A stretch of 64,000 bases of DNA from Methylobacter sp. (GTDB lineage: Bacteria > Pseudomonadota > Gammaproteobacteria > Methylococcales > Methylomonadaceae). Positions 1 through 12,138 of this stretch are shown here, piece after piece (the stretch's first letter is position 1; the number at the start of each line of letters is the position of its first letter). The DNA is taken from assembly GCA_026399025.1 (NCBI GenBank), contig JAPLRU010000118.1, forward strand, positions 56,491 to 120,490. The letters are read 5' to 3'. The notes under the pieces are model-generated. The model was given only the letters and a program-made list of their open reading frames with translations. It was not told the origin of the DNA and searched no databases. Made by a program: the position numbers and the translations under genes.

Positions 1-45
1 TTTTGAGGGTTGCAACTATTCCGCCACAGATTGGCACGGATGCAT

Positions 46-146
46 ACCGATTAAAGAGTGAGATAAAAGGCGAAAAGTTAAGAGCGGGCGTGTTGAAGCT
101 CGGTTTTTTCGCCTTTAGCCCTGCGCCTTTCGCCTGTTTAATCGGT
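46..146. repeat. Nested palindromic element before the first gene
   Basis: A perfect 10-bp inverted repeat (ACCGATTAAA at 46-55, TTTAATCGGT at 137-146) encloses a second one (AAAGGCGAAAA near 66-76 against TTTTTTCGCCTTT near 104-117). The inner arm shares the AAGGCGAAA/TTTCGCCTT words with the element upstream of parE near 60.9 kb. It looks like a mobile palindromic intergenic repeat. The short reading frame crossing it has no protein-like features, so I see no gene in positions 1-200. Confidence 0.5.
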
Positions 147-200
147 GCCGGTCGGTGGCTGAACAATTTTTTTAATTTTTTATAACCGAACCTACTCCTG

Positions 201-1754
201 ATGGATATTACTGTTACTCCTTGGTCAGCATCGGTGGCTTTCCCATTGCTGACCGCGCTGACGCTGGTGCCGCTGGCGGCCACCATCGCTATCCTGTTTT
301 CACGGTCATCGAAGGTTGCACTGCGTTTCGGTTTTGCCGGAGCGCTGTTGACGCTATTGCTGAGCATCTATCTGTTGACGGTGTTCGATTCCGCCAGCCC
401 CGGCATTCATTTGGTTGAGGATGTGCATGTTGCCGGACTCAGTTACCGGGTCGGCGTCGATGGCAGCAATATTCTATTTATCCCGTTGACCGCGGTATTA
501 ACTTTGCTGGCGTTAATTTATACCTTGATTACCCGGCATGTCACCGACCGGCTGTTTATCGGCTGCCTATTGGGCTACGAAACCGTGTTAATCGGCGCTT
601 TTGCCGCGTTGAATGTGATGCAATTTTGGCTATGGTGCGTGCTGGAACTGATTCCTGTCGCACTGTTGACGGCTCATGCCGGAACCGGGCAAAACCGGCG
701 CTGGGTGGTCGTGCAATTATTGCAATATTGGGTCAGCGGTTTGCTGATGACCTTGGCCGGTTTTTTATTACTGGCTTTCGGCTTAATCGATTCCGAACAT
801 GCGCTGACCTTCGATTGGTTGACACTCAAACAAAATAACGCTTATTTAAACGATGAAGTATTGATTTTTATTTTGCTGTTTTTGGGCTTTGCGATTCGGA
901 TGCCGTTATTTCCGTTTCACGGCTGGCTACCGGTGCTGGCCGAACAAGGCACGGTCGCCAGTGCCGCCATTTTTCTGGTGGGCCTGAAATTGGGTATTTA
1001 TGCGCTGATTCGTTTCATCTTGCCGATGGTGCCCGGCGTTGCCGAACAATGGTCCGGATTCGTGGTCACGCTGGGCTTGATCAGTATCTTCTACGGCGCC
1101 TTGCTGGCGTTGATGCAAATCAATATTCGCCGATTATTGGCTTTTGCGGTGATCAGCCAAACCGGTATGCTGGTTATCGGCACGTTTTGTTTTAACGAAA
1201 ACGGCCTGGAAGGCAGCCTGTTGTTGTCGGTAGCCTACGGTCTGGCGACGGCGGGCATGTTGTTCAGTGTCGGCCTGATTTATGAGCGTTGCCGTACCGC
1301 TTATCTGCCGCGCTTGGGTGGACTGTTCGACACCAACGGTACGCTGGCGTTGCTGTTTTTGATTTCCGCGCTGAGCACTATGGTTATGCCCGGTACGCCG
1401 GGGTTCGATGCGGCGCATTTGCTGGTGGAAGGAATTATCGAGGAAGACGGCTGGTTGCTGGCTATCGCCATTTTACTTGGCAATGTGATGTCCGCCGCGT
1501 TCTTATTATGGGCTTTCCAGCAGATATTTATGGCCGCCCCTAAACGTGCGGCGCAACCTTACAGCTGCGCGCACCACCCGGTTTGGAAGGAGCGAGTTAT
1601 CACCGCCGTGATTTGCCTGTTGCTGATCGGCACCGGTTTTTATACGACGCCGTGGCTGAATTTTATCGATCAGGATGCCGCCGCTATCGGCAAGCAATTT
1701 CCGATTCATGCCACGCAGCCTACCGGCGCTACCCAGGACGGCCCACATGAATAA
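201..1754 (+). CDS. NADH-quinone oxidoreductase subunit M-like protein (first of two)
   Basis: A 517-residue polytopic membrane protein of the NuoM/MrpD antiporter-like family, with about 13-14 hydrophobic segments. Family landmarks are the segment following GVDGSNILFIPLT, a membrane glutamate (Glu149, in VLELIPV) matching E. coli NuoM Glu144, and the lysine of VGLKLGIYAL. At the position of the conserved channel lysine of NuoM (Lys234), this protein has Arg233 (FAIRMPLFPFHGWLP). The role is presumably proton translocation in a complex I-like or related membrane module. The next gene is a second NuoM-like subunit overlapping by 8 bp, so the two are translationally coupled. No strong Shine-Dalgarno sequence precedes the ATG. 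The upstream part of the locus lies outside the window, so the complex it belongs to cannot be decided. Confidence 0.85.
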   Translation: MDITVTPWSASVAFPLLTALTLVPLAATIAILFSRSSKVALRFGFAGALLTLLLSIYLLTVFDSASPGIHLVEDVHVAGLSYRVGVDGSNILFIPLTAVLTLLALIYTLITRHVTDRLFIGCLLGYETVLIGAFAALNVMQFWLWCVLELIPVALLTAHAGTGQNRRWVVVQLLQYWVSGLLMTLAGFLLLAFGLIDSEHALTFDWLTLKQNNAYLNDEVLIFILLFLGFAIRMPLFPFHGWLPVLAEQGTVASAAIFLVGLKLGIYALIRFILPMVPGVAEQWSGFVVTLGLISIFYGALLALMQINIRRLLAFAVISQTGMLVIGTFCFNENGLEGSLLLSVAYGLATAGMLFSVGLIYERCRTAYLPRLGGLFDTNGTLALLFLISALSTMVMPGTPGFDAAHLLVEGIIEEDGWLLAIAILLGNVMSAAFLLWAFQQIFMAAPKRAAQPYSCAHHPVWKERVITAVICLLLIGTGFYTTPWLNFIDQDAAAIGKQFPIHATQPTGATQDGPHE

Positions 1755-3279
1755 TGCTTGCTTTCCTGTTCTCAGCCTGATTATTTTGCTGCCTTTATTC
1801 GGCGCGATGACTGTAGCCGTCAGCCGTAACATTCGACTCGCTAAAAACATTGCTCTTGGGGTGGCGGCCCTGGAGTTAATTGCAACCTTGGCCGCAGTGC
1901 TGTTATTTAACGCCGAACTCGGCAATGACTTTCAGTTAGTCGAACGCCACGCCTGGATACCCAGCCTGAATATCGAATATCTGATCGGCGTGGACGGTAT
2001 TTCTATTTTGTTTTTGCCGATGTCCGCGCTGCTGACATTAATGGCAATTATCGCGTCATGGAATTCGGTGCAACATCTGACCCGCTTGCATTTTGCCTTG
2101 TTGCTGGTCCTGGAAAGTATCACCCTCGGCGTATTTTTGGCGCTGGATATGGCGCTGTTCTTCTTGTTCTGGGAACTCACCTTGCCGCCGATTTTCTTTT
2201 TAATCAGCTTATGGGGCATCGGTTCGGGACGACGTAGCGCTGCAATAAAATACACGCTGTTTATGCTGTTCGGCGGCGTGCCGTTATTGTTTGCAATCCT
2301 CATATTGGCAATCAATCATGCCACCGCAGTGGGCGGTACGGTTCCGCAAGATATGGCTTTCAGCTTGCCGGTGTTATTGGCAACGCCATTGCCGGATAAG
2401 CTGCAAGCGCTGGTGTTTTTATTGTTATTGCTCGGTTTCGCCGTTAAAACGCCGTTGGCGCCGTTTCATACTTGGTTGCCTACGGTTGCGATGGAAGGTC
2501 CGGCGCAACTGACCGCGCTATTGACCGGCTTAAAACTCGGCGCTTTCGGCATCATTCGTTTTGCGATGCCGTTGGCGCCTTCCGCAGCCGTTCAATACAG
2601 TTGGGTGCTGGGCATACTCGGCGCGATCACACTGGTTTACAGCGCGCTGATTGCGTTGCAGCAAACCAACCTGCGCCGCTTGCTGGCTTACGCCAGCATC
2701 AGTCATGTCGGCTTGGTTATCGTCGGCGTCGCCTCGTTAAATATGCAAGGTCTGCAAGGCGCCATTTTTCAATTACTGAATTTCACTATGGTGGCCGGCT
2801 CATTGATGCTGGTAGCCGGTTTTATTCAGCATCGTTTAGGCAGCACCGAAACCATTCATCTGGGCGGTTTGGCTAAAACGATGCCGCAATTGACTTGTTT
2901 TTATTTTCTATTCGCGCTGGCCAGCATAGGTTTGCCCGGAACCAGCGGCTTCCCGGCCGAATTACTGTTGATAGTCAGCACCATGCTGGCGCATCCCAGC
3001 ATCAGCATCGCGGCCTTGGTCGGCGCGGTACTCAGCGCGGCCTATATGTTGTCCTTTACCCGCCGCGCTTTTTTCGGTCCCGTCACTCAGACCGAGGTCG
3101 AACAAGTGCAGGACTTACGTCCCCGCGAATTGACGTTGTTGTGCGTGTCAGCTTTATTAATAGTGGCTTTCGGTTTTTTTCCGAATAGCGTATTGAAAAC
3201 CAACCGGGCAAGCGCAGAGGCTTGGCTGGCGCGGTTACTGGATCAGCCGGTGTTGGCAAGTAAGGGTGATCGGGATTAA
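1747..3279 (+). CDS. NADH-quinone oxidoreductase subunit M-like protein (second of two)
   Basis: A 510-residue polytopic membrane protein of the NuoM family. I chose the ATG at 1747 (MNNACFPVLSLIILL), which overlaps the previous stop by 8 bp; an upstream in-frame start at 1675 would add a non-membrane tail inside the previous gene. The proton-channel residues are canonical: Glu143 (FWELTLPP), Lys234 (FAVKTPLAPFHTWLP) and the lysine of LTGLKLGAFGIIRF. It is therefore closer to a standard NuoM than the first copy. It probably forms a membrane proton-pumping module with its neighbour. No quinone-oxidoreductase peripheral subunit is visible in the window. Confidence 0.87.
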   Translation: MNNACFPVLSLIILLPLFGAMTVAVSRNIRLAKNIALGVAALELIATLAAVLLFNAELGNDFQLVERHAWIPSLNIEYLIGVDGISILFLPMSALLTLMAIIASWNSVQHLTRLHFALLLVLESITLGVFLALDMALFFLFWELTLPPIFFLISLWGIGSGRRSAAIKYTLFMLFGGVPLLFAILILAINHATAVGGTVPQDMAFSLPVLLATPLPDKLQALVFLLLLLGFAVKTPLAPFHTWLPTVAMEGPAQLTALLTGLKLGAFGIIRFAMPLAPSAAVQYSWVLGILGAITLVYSALIALQQTNLRRLLAYASISHVGLVIVGVASLNMQGLQGAIFQLLNFTMVAGSLMLVAGFIQHRLGSTETIHLGGLAKTMPQLTCFYFLFALASIGLPGTSGFPAELLLIVSTMLAHPSISIAALVGAVLSAAYMLSFTRRAFFGPVTQTEVEQVQDLRPRELTLLCVSALLIVAFGFFPNSVLKTNRASAEAWLARLLDQPVLASKGDRD

Positions 3280-3309
3280 AAGGTTTTATCCTGTAACAGG
3301 GTCAAGCCC

Positions 3310-3906
3310 GTGGACAATCTTATCCCTTTTGACGGCGAGCTTTACTTATACCGCAATTTTTACAGCCTGCCGGAATCGGATTGCCTGTTTGCCCGCTTGC
3401 AAGCCGAGCTGGCTTGGCAAGAAGAAAGCATTTTTATCTATGGCCGCCAAGTGAAAGTGCCCCGGCTGATGTGCTGGTATGGCGATAGCGATGCCTGGTA
3501 CCAGTATTCGGGCGTCAATCATCAACCGCTGCCGTGGACGCCGACGCTACAGACCATCAGGAAAAGCATTGAACGGCAATGCCGGTGTAGATTTAACAGC
3601 GTATTGGCCAATTTGTACCGGGACGGTAACGATTCGATGGGTTGTCATGCCGATGATGAAAAAGAGTTGGGGCAAAATCCGGTGATTGCATCCTTGAGTC
3701 TGGGCGATCAACGGGTGTTTAAGTTGCACCATAAAAAATGCCGGGAAAAACTGGACATCGTTTTAAGCCACGGCGATTTATTAGTAATGGCCGGAAGCTT
3801 GCAGCACCACTGGCTGCATTCGGTGCCTAAAACGAAGAAATTGAAAACGCCGCGGATTAATTTGACCTTTCGGGAGATTGAGGCGGCGACTCGAGGAACA
3901 AACTAA
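3310..3906 (+). CDS. AlkB-like 2-oxoglutarate/Fe(II) dioxygenase
   Basis: A 198-residue protein of the AlkB family (ALKBH2/3-like), which removes alkyl lesions from nucleic acid bases using Fe(II), oxygen and 2-oxoglutarate. The metal-binding HxD motif is His113-Ala-Asp115 in GCHADDE, the second iron histidine is His170 in WLHSVP, and the 2-oxoglutarate-binding arginine is Arg182 in RINLTFR. The NLYRDGNDSMGCHAD context is typical of the family. The start is a GTG 30 bp downstream of the second NuoM-like gene and in the same frame as its stop codon, so the gene may be co-transcribed with an unrelated function. Repair of bases is inferred from the family. Confidence 0.9.
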   Translation: MDNLIPFDGELYLYRNFYSLPESDCLFARLQAELAWQEESIFIYGRQVKVPRLMCWYGDSDAWYQYSGVNHQPLPWTPTLQTIRKSIERQCRCRFNSVLANLYRDGNDSMGCHADDEKELGQNPVIASLSLGDQRVFKLHHKKCREKLDIVLSHGDLLVMAGSLQHHWLHSVPKTKKLKTPRINLTFREIEAATRGTN

Positions 3907-3960
3907 AAACCGCCTGCATTTAGCTTGTTCCGAAAGCCGGGGCCTTCTATTGTTGAACCT

Positions 3961-4509
3961 TTACCAAATCAAATCATCAGGAACCTGATACGCTGCATAA
4001 GCATCCTCTACCGCTGTATCGACTGCTTTACCGGGCTCATTAAAAACAATCACACTGGCCGTATCGCGCGCTTGTATTTTTCTCGCCACCTCGGCGGAGA
4101 CCACTTCATAGTATTGCCCGAGCTTTACGATAGCCAGCCGCCCCTGGGCAAGTTGATCGCGCATTGCCTCTGAGACATACAAGCGCTTGACCTTATTATC
4201 ATCGGTAAAATTAAAAGCCAAGCCTTCTGCATCCCTAGGCAGCTTGTTCGCATCAATCATCTGTTTTACTTGAGCGGCCAACTCTTTTTGCTCTTCCTGC
4301 TGCCTGCGTAACTGGTTAAGCTCCCTGTCCCTTTCTATTTTTTCAGCTTGTGCTTTTTGCGCCAGCTCTTTGGCTTCATCAACCACTTCAACTTTATTTT
4401 TGCGCTGCTGCTGAGTTTGTTTACGTTTATCGGTTTTAACGCTTTTAGCTTGAGCGGCGCTGACTAAACCGGATTTGAGCAATTGCTCTTGTAGTGATAA
4501 CTTTGCCAC
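3961..4509 (-). CDS. DUF2058 family protein (YaiL-like)
   Basis: A 182-residue, highly charged cytoplasmic protein. It opens with MAKLSLQEQLLKSGLVSAA, typical of the DUF2058/YaiL family, followed by a lysine/glutamine-rich stretch and a predicted coiled coil (about residues 25-85). A conserved C-terminal part contains YVSEAMRDQLAQGRLAIV and ends in VPDDLIW. The family has been described as nucleic-acid associated, but its biochemical function is not established. It lies 2 bp downstream of glmS on the same strand and probably shares the glmU-glmS transcript. It converges with the AlkB-like gene; no clear terminator is visible in the 54-bp gap. Confidence 0.85.
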   Translation of the reverse strand: MAKLSLQEQLLKSGLVSAAQAKSVKTDKRKQTQQQRKNKVEVVDEAKELAQKAQAEKIERDRELNQLRRQQEEQKELAAQVKQMIDANKLPRDAEGLAFNFTDDNKVKRLYVSEAMRDQLAQGRLAIVKLGQYYEVVSAEVARKIQARDTASVIVFNEPGKAVDTAVEDAYAAYQVPDDLIW

Positions 4510-4511
4510 AA

Positions 4512-6341
4512 TTATTCCACCGTAACTGATTTTGCAAGATTTCTGGGCTGATCGACATCCGTCCCCTTTAAAACCGCGACATGATAAGCCAGCAGTTGCA
4601 AGGGGATCGTGTACACAATAGGCGAAATCTCATTGCCGACTTGAGGTACTTTTAAGATTTGTACATTTTCATCATTTGCGGTCGCTAAGGTTTCATCCAT
4701 AAATACGATAAGTTGTCCGCCTCTGGCGCTGACTTCCTGCATATTCGATTTCAGTTTTTCCAGCAGGCTGTTGTTCGGCGCGACGGTCACCACCGGCATA
4801 TCGGCATCGATTAACGCCAAGGGGCCGTGTTTTAACTCACCTGCCGGGTAAGCCTCGGCATGAATATAAGAAATTTCCTTTAATTTTAACGCGCCTTCCA
4901 TCGCGATCGGATAATGGGTGCCGCGGCCTAAAAACAAGGCATGCTGTTTTTCGGCAAACCGTTCGGACAGGTTTTTAACTTCATCATCCAGCTGTAACGC
5001 TTTTTCAATTTTTCCCGGCAAACTGAATAATTCCGAGGTAATTTTTTGCTCCATCATATCGCTCAGCTGAAACCGCCTGCCGATTGCAATGACCAACAGC
5101 ATTAATGTTGTGAGCTGGGTGGTGAACGCTTTGGTTGAGGCAACGCCGATTTCAGGACCGGCGCGCGTCATTAAGACCAAGTCGGATTCCCTGACCAGCG
5201 AACTTTCCGGCACATTGCAAATAGCAAGTGAATATTTTGCACCCAATTTTTTGGCTTCTAATAATGCGGCCAAGGTATCGGCGGTTTCGCCGGATTGTGA
5301 GATGGTAACAACCAAGGTATCCGGCGCTAAGACCGGATTTCTATAGCGGAATTCACTCGCTACTTCGATGTTGCAGGGCACATGAGCCAACTCCTCGAAC
5401 CAGTAACGCGCGACCAAACCTGCATGGTAGCTGGTTCCGCACGCTAATATCTGGATAGCTTTTATGTTGTCGAACACTTCGGCGGCGTTATGCCCGAATG
5501 CGTTTTCCTGTAAGCGGTTGTTGATGAATCTGCCCTCCAGCGTTTGCGCGATAGCGACCGGCTGCTCATAGATTTCTTTGAGCATGTAATGACGGTATTC
5601 GCCTTTATCAACGGCGTCTGCGGTGAGTTGGCTTTGTTTAATCGGACGCTTGACGAGTTGATCTTCCGCATCGTAAATCAACAGCTCGTTGATACTGATC
5701 TTGGCGATGTCGCCTTCTTCGAGAAAGATAAAGCGTTGCGTCACCGGCAATAAGGCGGCAACATCGGAAGCGATAAAATACTCGCCAAAACCGACACCTA
5801 TCACCAAAGGACTGCCTTTTCGGCAGGCTATCAAGGTATCGGGTTCATCAGTGCTGATTATGCCCAAAGCATAAGCGCCATCCAATTTTTGCACGGTCTG
5901 TTTAACGGCACTCAGCAAATCATTTGTAGCTTCCATGGCGTGGTAAATTTCATGCACGATCACTTCAGTATCGGTTTCCGAAGTGAACTCGTAGCCATTT
6001 TGCAGCTGTACTTCTCTTAAATGCTCATGGTTTTCGATAATACCGTTATGAACTACCGCCACTTTATGCCGGCAAATATGAGGATGCGCATTGGCCGTAC
6101 TGGGCTTTCCGTGAGTAGCCCAGCGGGTATGGGCGATACCGATAACACCTGAAATGGGATCGGTCTCCAGCAACATTTCCAGGCCTTTGACTTTACCTAG
6201 TTCACGCTTCCGGTAGATTTGCCGATTGCTGATAACGGCCAATCCAGCCGAATCATAGCCGCGATATTCCAGCCGTTTCAGCCCCTCCAATAAAATGGGT
6301 ACTACGTTTCGCTGCGCGATACCACCTACAATTCCACACAT
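4512..6341 (-). CDS. glmS: Glutamine--fructose-6-phosphate aminotransferase (isomerizing)
   Basis: Makes glucosamine-6-phosphate from fructose-6-phosphate and glutamine, the first step toward UDP-N-acetylglucosamine for peptidoglycan and LPS. The 609-residue length equals that of E. coli GlmS. The N-terminal class II glutaminase domain must begin Met-Cys, since Cys becomes the catalytic nucleophile. The sequence gives MCGIVGGI at 6341, preceded by AAAAAGGAG, so this start is preferred to an upstream ATG at 6380. Two SIS domains follow (for example ACGTSYHAG and ISQSGETADT), and the C-terminus is NLAKSVTVE. The start is 1 bp after the glmU stop, so its ribosome site lies inside glmU. Confidence 0.97.
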   Translation of the reverse strand: MCGIVGGIAQRNVVPILLEGLKRLEYRGYDSAGLAVISNRQIYRKRELGKVKGLEMLLETDPISGVIGIAHTRWATHGKPSTANAHPHICRHKVAVVHNGIIENHEHLREVQLQNGYEFTSETDTEVIVHEIYHAMEATNDLLSAVKQTVQKLDGAYALGIISTDEPDTLIACRKGSPLVIGVGFGEYFIASDVAALLPVTQRFIFLEEGDIAKISINELLIYDAEDQLVKRPIKQSQLTADAVDKGEYRHYMLKEIYEQPVAIAQTLEGRFINNRLQENAFGHNAAEVFDNIKAIQILACGTSYHAGLVARYWFEELAHVPCNIEVASEFRYRNPVLAPDTLVVTISQSGETADTLAALLEAKKLGAKYSLAICNVPESSLVRESDLVLMTRAGPEIGVASTKAFTTQLTTLMLLVIAIGRRFQLSDMMEQKITSELFSLPGKIEKALQLDDEVKNLSERFAEKQHALFLGRGTHYPIAMEGALKLKEISYIHAEAYPAGELKHGPLALIDADMPVVTVAPNNSLLEKLKSNMQEVSARGGQLIVFMDETLATANDENVQILKVPQVGNEISPIVYTIPLQLLAYHVAVLKGTDVDQPRNLAKSVTVE

Positions 6342-6342
6342 A

Positions 6343-7713
6343 TTATGTCTCCTTTTTAACGGGTCGCTGCCATCCGGCAAGTGATATCTGTTTGGCTCGG
6401 CTTAAAGTCAACTGATTTTCAGGGCTGTCTTTGGTAATAGTCGATCCTGCGCCTATCGTCGCATTTTTGCCTATCCTAACCGGAGCGACTAACTGACTGT
6501 CGGAGCCTATAAAAGCGCCGTCTTCAATAACGGTTCTAAACTTGTTGGCACCATCATAATTACAGGTAATGGTGCCGGCGCCGATATTGACTTTACTGCC
6601 CACCGTCGTGTCGCCGATATAACTTAAGTGATTTATTTTACTGCCCGAGGCTACCGACGATTTCTTAATTTCTACAAAATTACCTATATGAACATCATTA
6701 GCCAGAACGCTTTCCGGTCTTAATCTGGCAAACGGACCTATCTTGCTGCCTTGTCCTATCGTCGCATCTTCAATAATACAGTTGGCAAGAATCTCTACAT
6801 TATCGCCAATAATAGAGTTTTTGATAGTAGTATTAGCACCTATCTTGACATGGCTGCCGATACTGTTCCTCCCTTCCAGGATCACATTAATATCGATTTC
6901 TATATCTTGGCCCAAACTTTCTAGGGTCCCCCGCTGATCGAAACGCATCGGATCCCTTAAGGTAACGCCCCGCGCCATCAAGCTATTGGCTTGCTCTTGC
7001 TGATAGATGCGCTCCAAATAACTGAGCTGCATACGATTATTAACTCCGAGCACCTCATCCTCGGTTTCCGGCCAGCTGGTCACGATATTGATTTGGTCGG
7101 CTACCGCCATTTCAATGACATCTGTCAAGTAATATTCACCTTGAGCGTTACTATTGTTCAACCGGCTCAGCCATTTTTTTAATTGTTTGCCTTGCACCGC
7201 CATGATGCCGGTATTGACCTCATTGATCTTTTTTTGATCAGGCGTCGCATCTTTTTCTTCGATAATTTTGGTGACCTGTCCGGCATCATTTCGGATTATT
7301 CTTCCGTAACCGGATGGGTCGGCAAGGTTCACGGTCAGTAAAGCCAAAGACCGGTCATTGACATTATTGATCAGCAATTTGACCGTTGTTAATTTTAACA
7401 ACGGTACATCGCCATACAGTATCAGGACCGTATCGGAATCGGCAATTTGATCACTGGTTTGTTGCACGGCATGACCTGTGCCTAATTGCTGCTTTTGTTC
7501 TATCCAGTCGGCTTCCAAGTGACTTAGAGCCTCTGTAACCAGCTCCGCACCGTGGCCGATCACGATTTTAATAGTATTGTTTTCCAAGTCGCTACTCATG
7601 TCGTAGACATGTTGCAGCAAAGGTCTATTGGCAATTTTATGCAAAATCTTAGGCAACTCCGAACACATACGCGTTCCTTTGCCTGCAGCTAATATAATGG
7701 TGGTTATTTTCAT
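6343..7713 (-). CDS. glmU: Bifunctional UDP-N-acetylglucosamine pyrophosphorylase / glucosamine-1-phosphate acetyltransferase
   Basis: A 456-residue enzyme making UDP-N-acetylglucosamine in two steps. The N-terminal nucleotidyltransferase domain starts with the uridylyltransferase signature LAAGKGTRMCSELPK, which includes the catalytic arginine and lysine. The C-terminal half is a left-handed beta helix of hexapeptide repeats (for example IGDNVEILANCIIEDATIG) with the acetyltransferase-site segment IGNFVEIKKS and HLSYIGD. The order atpC-glmU-glmS is the classical gammaproteobacterial arrangement. A strong terminator between atpC and glmU suggests partly independent transcription, although no promoter for glmU was identified in the short gap. 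Confidence 0.97.
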   Translation of the reverse strand: MKITTIILAAGKGTRMCSELPKILHKIANRPLLQHVYDMSSDLENNTIKIVIGHGAELVTEALSHLEADWIEQKQQLGTGHAVQQTSDQIADSDTVLILYGDVPLLKLTTVKLLINNVNDRSLALLTVNLADPSGYGRIIRNDAGQVTKIIEEKDATPDQKKINEVNTGIMAVQGKQLKKWLSRLNNSNAQGEYYLTDVIEMAVADQINIVTSWPETEDEVLGVNNRMQLSYLERIYQQEQANSLMARGVTLRDPMRFDQRGTLESLGQDIEIDINVILEGRNSIGSHVKIGANTTIKNSIIGDNVEILANCIIEDATIGQGSKIGPFARLRPESVLANDVHIGNFVEIKKSSVASGSKINHLSYIGDTTVGSKVNIGAGTITCNYDGANKFRTVIEDGAFIGSDSQLVAPVRIGKNATIGAGSTITKDSPENQLTLSRAKQISLAGWQRPVKKET

Positions 7714-7732
7714 TGTCGTATCCCGTTAAACT

Positions 7733-7773
7733 AAAAAAGCCCGATAGCGCTTCAATTCGCTATCGGGCTTTTT
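7733..7773 (-). terminator. Intrinsic terminator of the atp operon
   Basis: A perfect inverted repeat, AAAAAGCCCGATAGCG / CGCTATCGGGCTTTTT, has an 8-nt loop (7750-7757). Both ends are A/T runs, so it can work in either direction. It sits just after atpC on the minus strand and 20 bp before the glmU start, so it should end the ATP synthase transcript or attenuate read-through into glmU. Confidence 0.88.
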
Positions 7774-7811
7774 AATCAAAAAGGGTAGAAGACTGCCATG
7801 CTATATTTCAA

Positions 7812-8234
7812 CTACCCGCCGCGTTTTCTAAGTCTATCTACAGACCTTAATTGCATAACAGCTTCCTGCAATTGTGCCTGGGCAACGGCAAAATCAATTT
7901 TGCCTGATTTGTCAGCCAATGCTTCTTCAGCCCTGGCTTTTGCTTGTATCGCAGCCGCTTCATCAATATCTTTCGCTCTTATCGCCGTATCAGCCAGGAT
8001 GGTAACCAGATGCGGTTGTATCTCCAGCATACCGCCTGATACATAAAACGGATAAACTTCCTTATCGTTGACTTGTACCCGTACTTCACCGGGCTTGAGC
8101 TTTGTTATTAATGGCGCATGCCGAGGCGAAATACCCACTTCGCCGAGTTCGGCAGGAGCAAATACCATTTCCGCCAATCCGGAAAATATTTCCTTTTCTG
8201 CACTAACGATGTCTACATGTACGGTCATGGTCAT
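7812..8234 (-). CDS. atpC: F1Fo ATP synthase subunit epsilon
   Basis: A 140-residue central-stalk subunit that couples the F1 rotor to the c-ring and can inhibit ATP hydrolysis. It begins MTMTVHVDIVSAEKEIFSG, contains the beta-sandwich motif AELGEVGISPRHAPLITKLKPG, and ends in two C-terminal helices (IDEAAAIQAKARAEEAL onward). It is the last gene of the atp operon, 26 bp after atpD and just before the terminator. The second ATG (8228) could also be the start. Confidence 0.95.
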   Translation of the reverse strand: MTMTVHVDIVSAEKEIFSGLAEMVFAPAELGEVGISPRHAPLITKLKPGEVRVQVNDKEVYPFYVSGGMLEIQPHLVTILADTAIRAKDIDEAAAIQAKARAEEALADKSGKIDFAVAQAQLQEAVMQLRSVDRLRKRGG

Positions 8235-8260
8235 GTTTGTTACCTACCAGTTTTTATTGC

Positions 8261-10542
<2,282 letters not shown>

Positions 10543-10577
10543 TTTAAGACCCTTCGCCTAGAGGCGCCTACTTTTGG

Positions 10578-12119
10578 TTACCAGCTATGAGTTTTGACGA
10601 AAGTTTGGATTGCAGTCAGCATACCCGTTCTTATGTCATCATTGAAATCGCCGGTTGCATTAATATTGTTCATTAATTCAGAATGCTCTGACGTCATGTA
10701 CGACTGTAAGGCAGCTTCAAAAGCAAGAACCTTGTTAACTTCTATGCTATCCAGGAATCCTTCGTTAGCAGCAAACAATGAAACCGCCATTTGCGCAACT
10801 GACATCGGAGAATACTGATTCTGCTTCATCAATTCGGTAACACGTTGACCGCGTTCAATCTGCTTGCGAGTATTTTCGTCCAAGTCGGATGCAAACTGAG
10901 CGAAAGCCGCCAACTCACGGTATTGCGCCAAATCGAGACGCGTACCGCCACCCAATTTCTTGATGATTTTGGTTTGAGCCGCACCACCGACACGCGATAC
11001 CGATAAACCTGCGTTCACCGCCGGACGAATACCGGAGTTAAACAAATTACTTTCTAAAAAGATTTGCCCGTCGGTAATAGAAATTACGTTCGTCGGTACG
11101 AAAGCCGATACGTCGCCGCCTTGCGTTTCAATAATAGGCAATGCGGTTAATGAGCCTGTTTTGCCTTTTACTTTACCGCCGGTTAATTTCTCAACCTCAG
11201 CTGCATTGATGCGAGAAGCTCTTTCCAATAAACGGGAATGCAAATAGAACACGTCCCCTGGATATGCTTCGCGGCCTGGCGGACGGCGTAATAACAAGGA
11301 AATCTGACGATAAGCCCAAGCTTGTTTGGTTAAATCGTCATAAATGATCAACGCGTCTTCGCCGCGATCCCTGAAGAATTCGCCCATGGAACAGCCGGTA
11401 TACGGTGCGATAAATTGCAGTGCAGCTGACTCAGATGCCGATGCCGAAACCACAATCGTATGAGCCATCGCGCCATGTTCTTCAAGCTTGCGAACTACGT
11501 TAGCAATCGACGCGCGCTTTTGACCGATGGCCACATAGATACATTTAATACCGGTACCTTTTTGATTGATAATCGCATCAATCGCAATAGCGGTTTTACC
11601 GGTTTGTCTATCGCCAATGATCAACTCACGTTGACCGCGGCCGACCGGAATCATCGCATCAATCGATTTCAAACCCAATTGCACAGGTTGATCAACCGAT
11701 TGACGGGCAATAACACCGGGAGCAATTTTTTCAATTGGCGAAGTTTCAGTGGTTTCGATAGCGCCTTTGCCATCGATAGGATTACCCAGCGCATCAACGA
11801 CGCGGCCCAGCAATGCTTCCCCAACCGGTACTTCCAGAATTTTTCCGGTACATTTTACAGTATCGCCTTCGGAGATATGCTGGTATGAACCTAATACCAC
11901 CACACCCACGGAATCTCTTTCGAGGTTAAGCGCCATGCCAAAGGTGTTGCCGGGAAACTCCAGCATTTCGCCTTGCATCGCTTCCGAAAGACCATGTACT
12001 CTAACAATACCGTCAGTCACACTGACTACGGTACCTTCTGTATGAGACTCTGCGCTCAGGTCGAAGTTTTCGATCTTCTTTTTAATCAGATCACTTATTT
12101 CAGATGGGTTTAATTGCAT
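10578..12119 (-). CDS. atpA: F1Fo ATP synthase subunit alpha
   Basis: The 513-residue non-catalytic nucleotide-binding F1 subunit. The P-loop is GDRQTGKTA, the arginine-finger region is in [12 protein letters not shown], and the alpha/beta signature [14 protein letters not shown] is present. The length equals that of E. coli AtpA. It lies 19 bp downstream of atpH and is followed by atpG. Confidence 0.98.
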   Translation of the reverse strand: MQLNPSEISDLIKKKIENFDLSAESHTEGTVVSVTDGIVRVHGLSEAMQGEMLEFPGNTFGMALNLERDSVGVVVLGSYQHISEGDTVKCTGKILEVPVGEALLGRVVDALGNPIDGKGAIETTETSPIEKIAPGVIARQSVDQPVQLGLKSIDAMIPVGRGQRELIIGDRQTGKTAIAIDAIINQKGTGIKCIYVAIGQKRASIANVVRKLEEHGAMAHTIVVSASASESAALQFIAPYTGCSMGEFFRDRGEDALIIYDDLTKQAWAYRQISLLLRRPPGREAYPGDVFYLHSRLLERASRINAAEVEKLTGGKVKGKTGSLTALPIIETQGGDVSAFVPTNVISITDGQIFLESNLFNSGIRPAVNAGLSVSRVGGAAQTKIIKKLGGGTRLDLAQYRELAAFAQFASDLDENTRKQIERGQRVTELMKQNQYSPMSVAQMAVSLFAANEGFLDSIEVNKVLAFEAALQSYMTSEHSELMNNINATGDFNDDIRTGMLTAIQTFVKTHSW

Positions 12120-12138
12120 GTTCTTTTCTCGCTCTGGT

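Noticed and set aside
3..185. Short rightward reading frame at the window start
   Set aside because: It crosses the nested palindrome at 46-146 and has no protein-like character or ribosome site.
1747..3279. Membrane subunit of a DabAB carbon uptake system
   Set aside because: DabB is NuoL-like and paired with a DUF2309 protein; both genes here are NuoM-like and no DUF2309 gene is seen.
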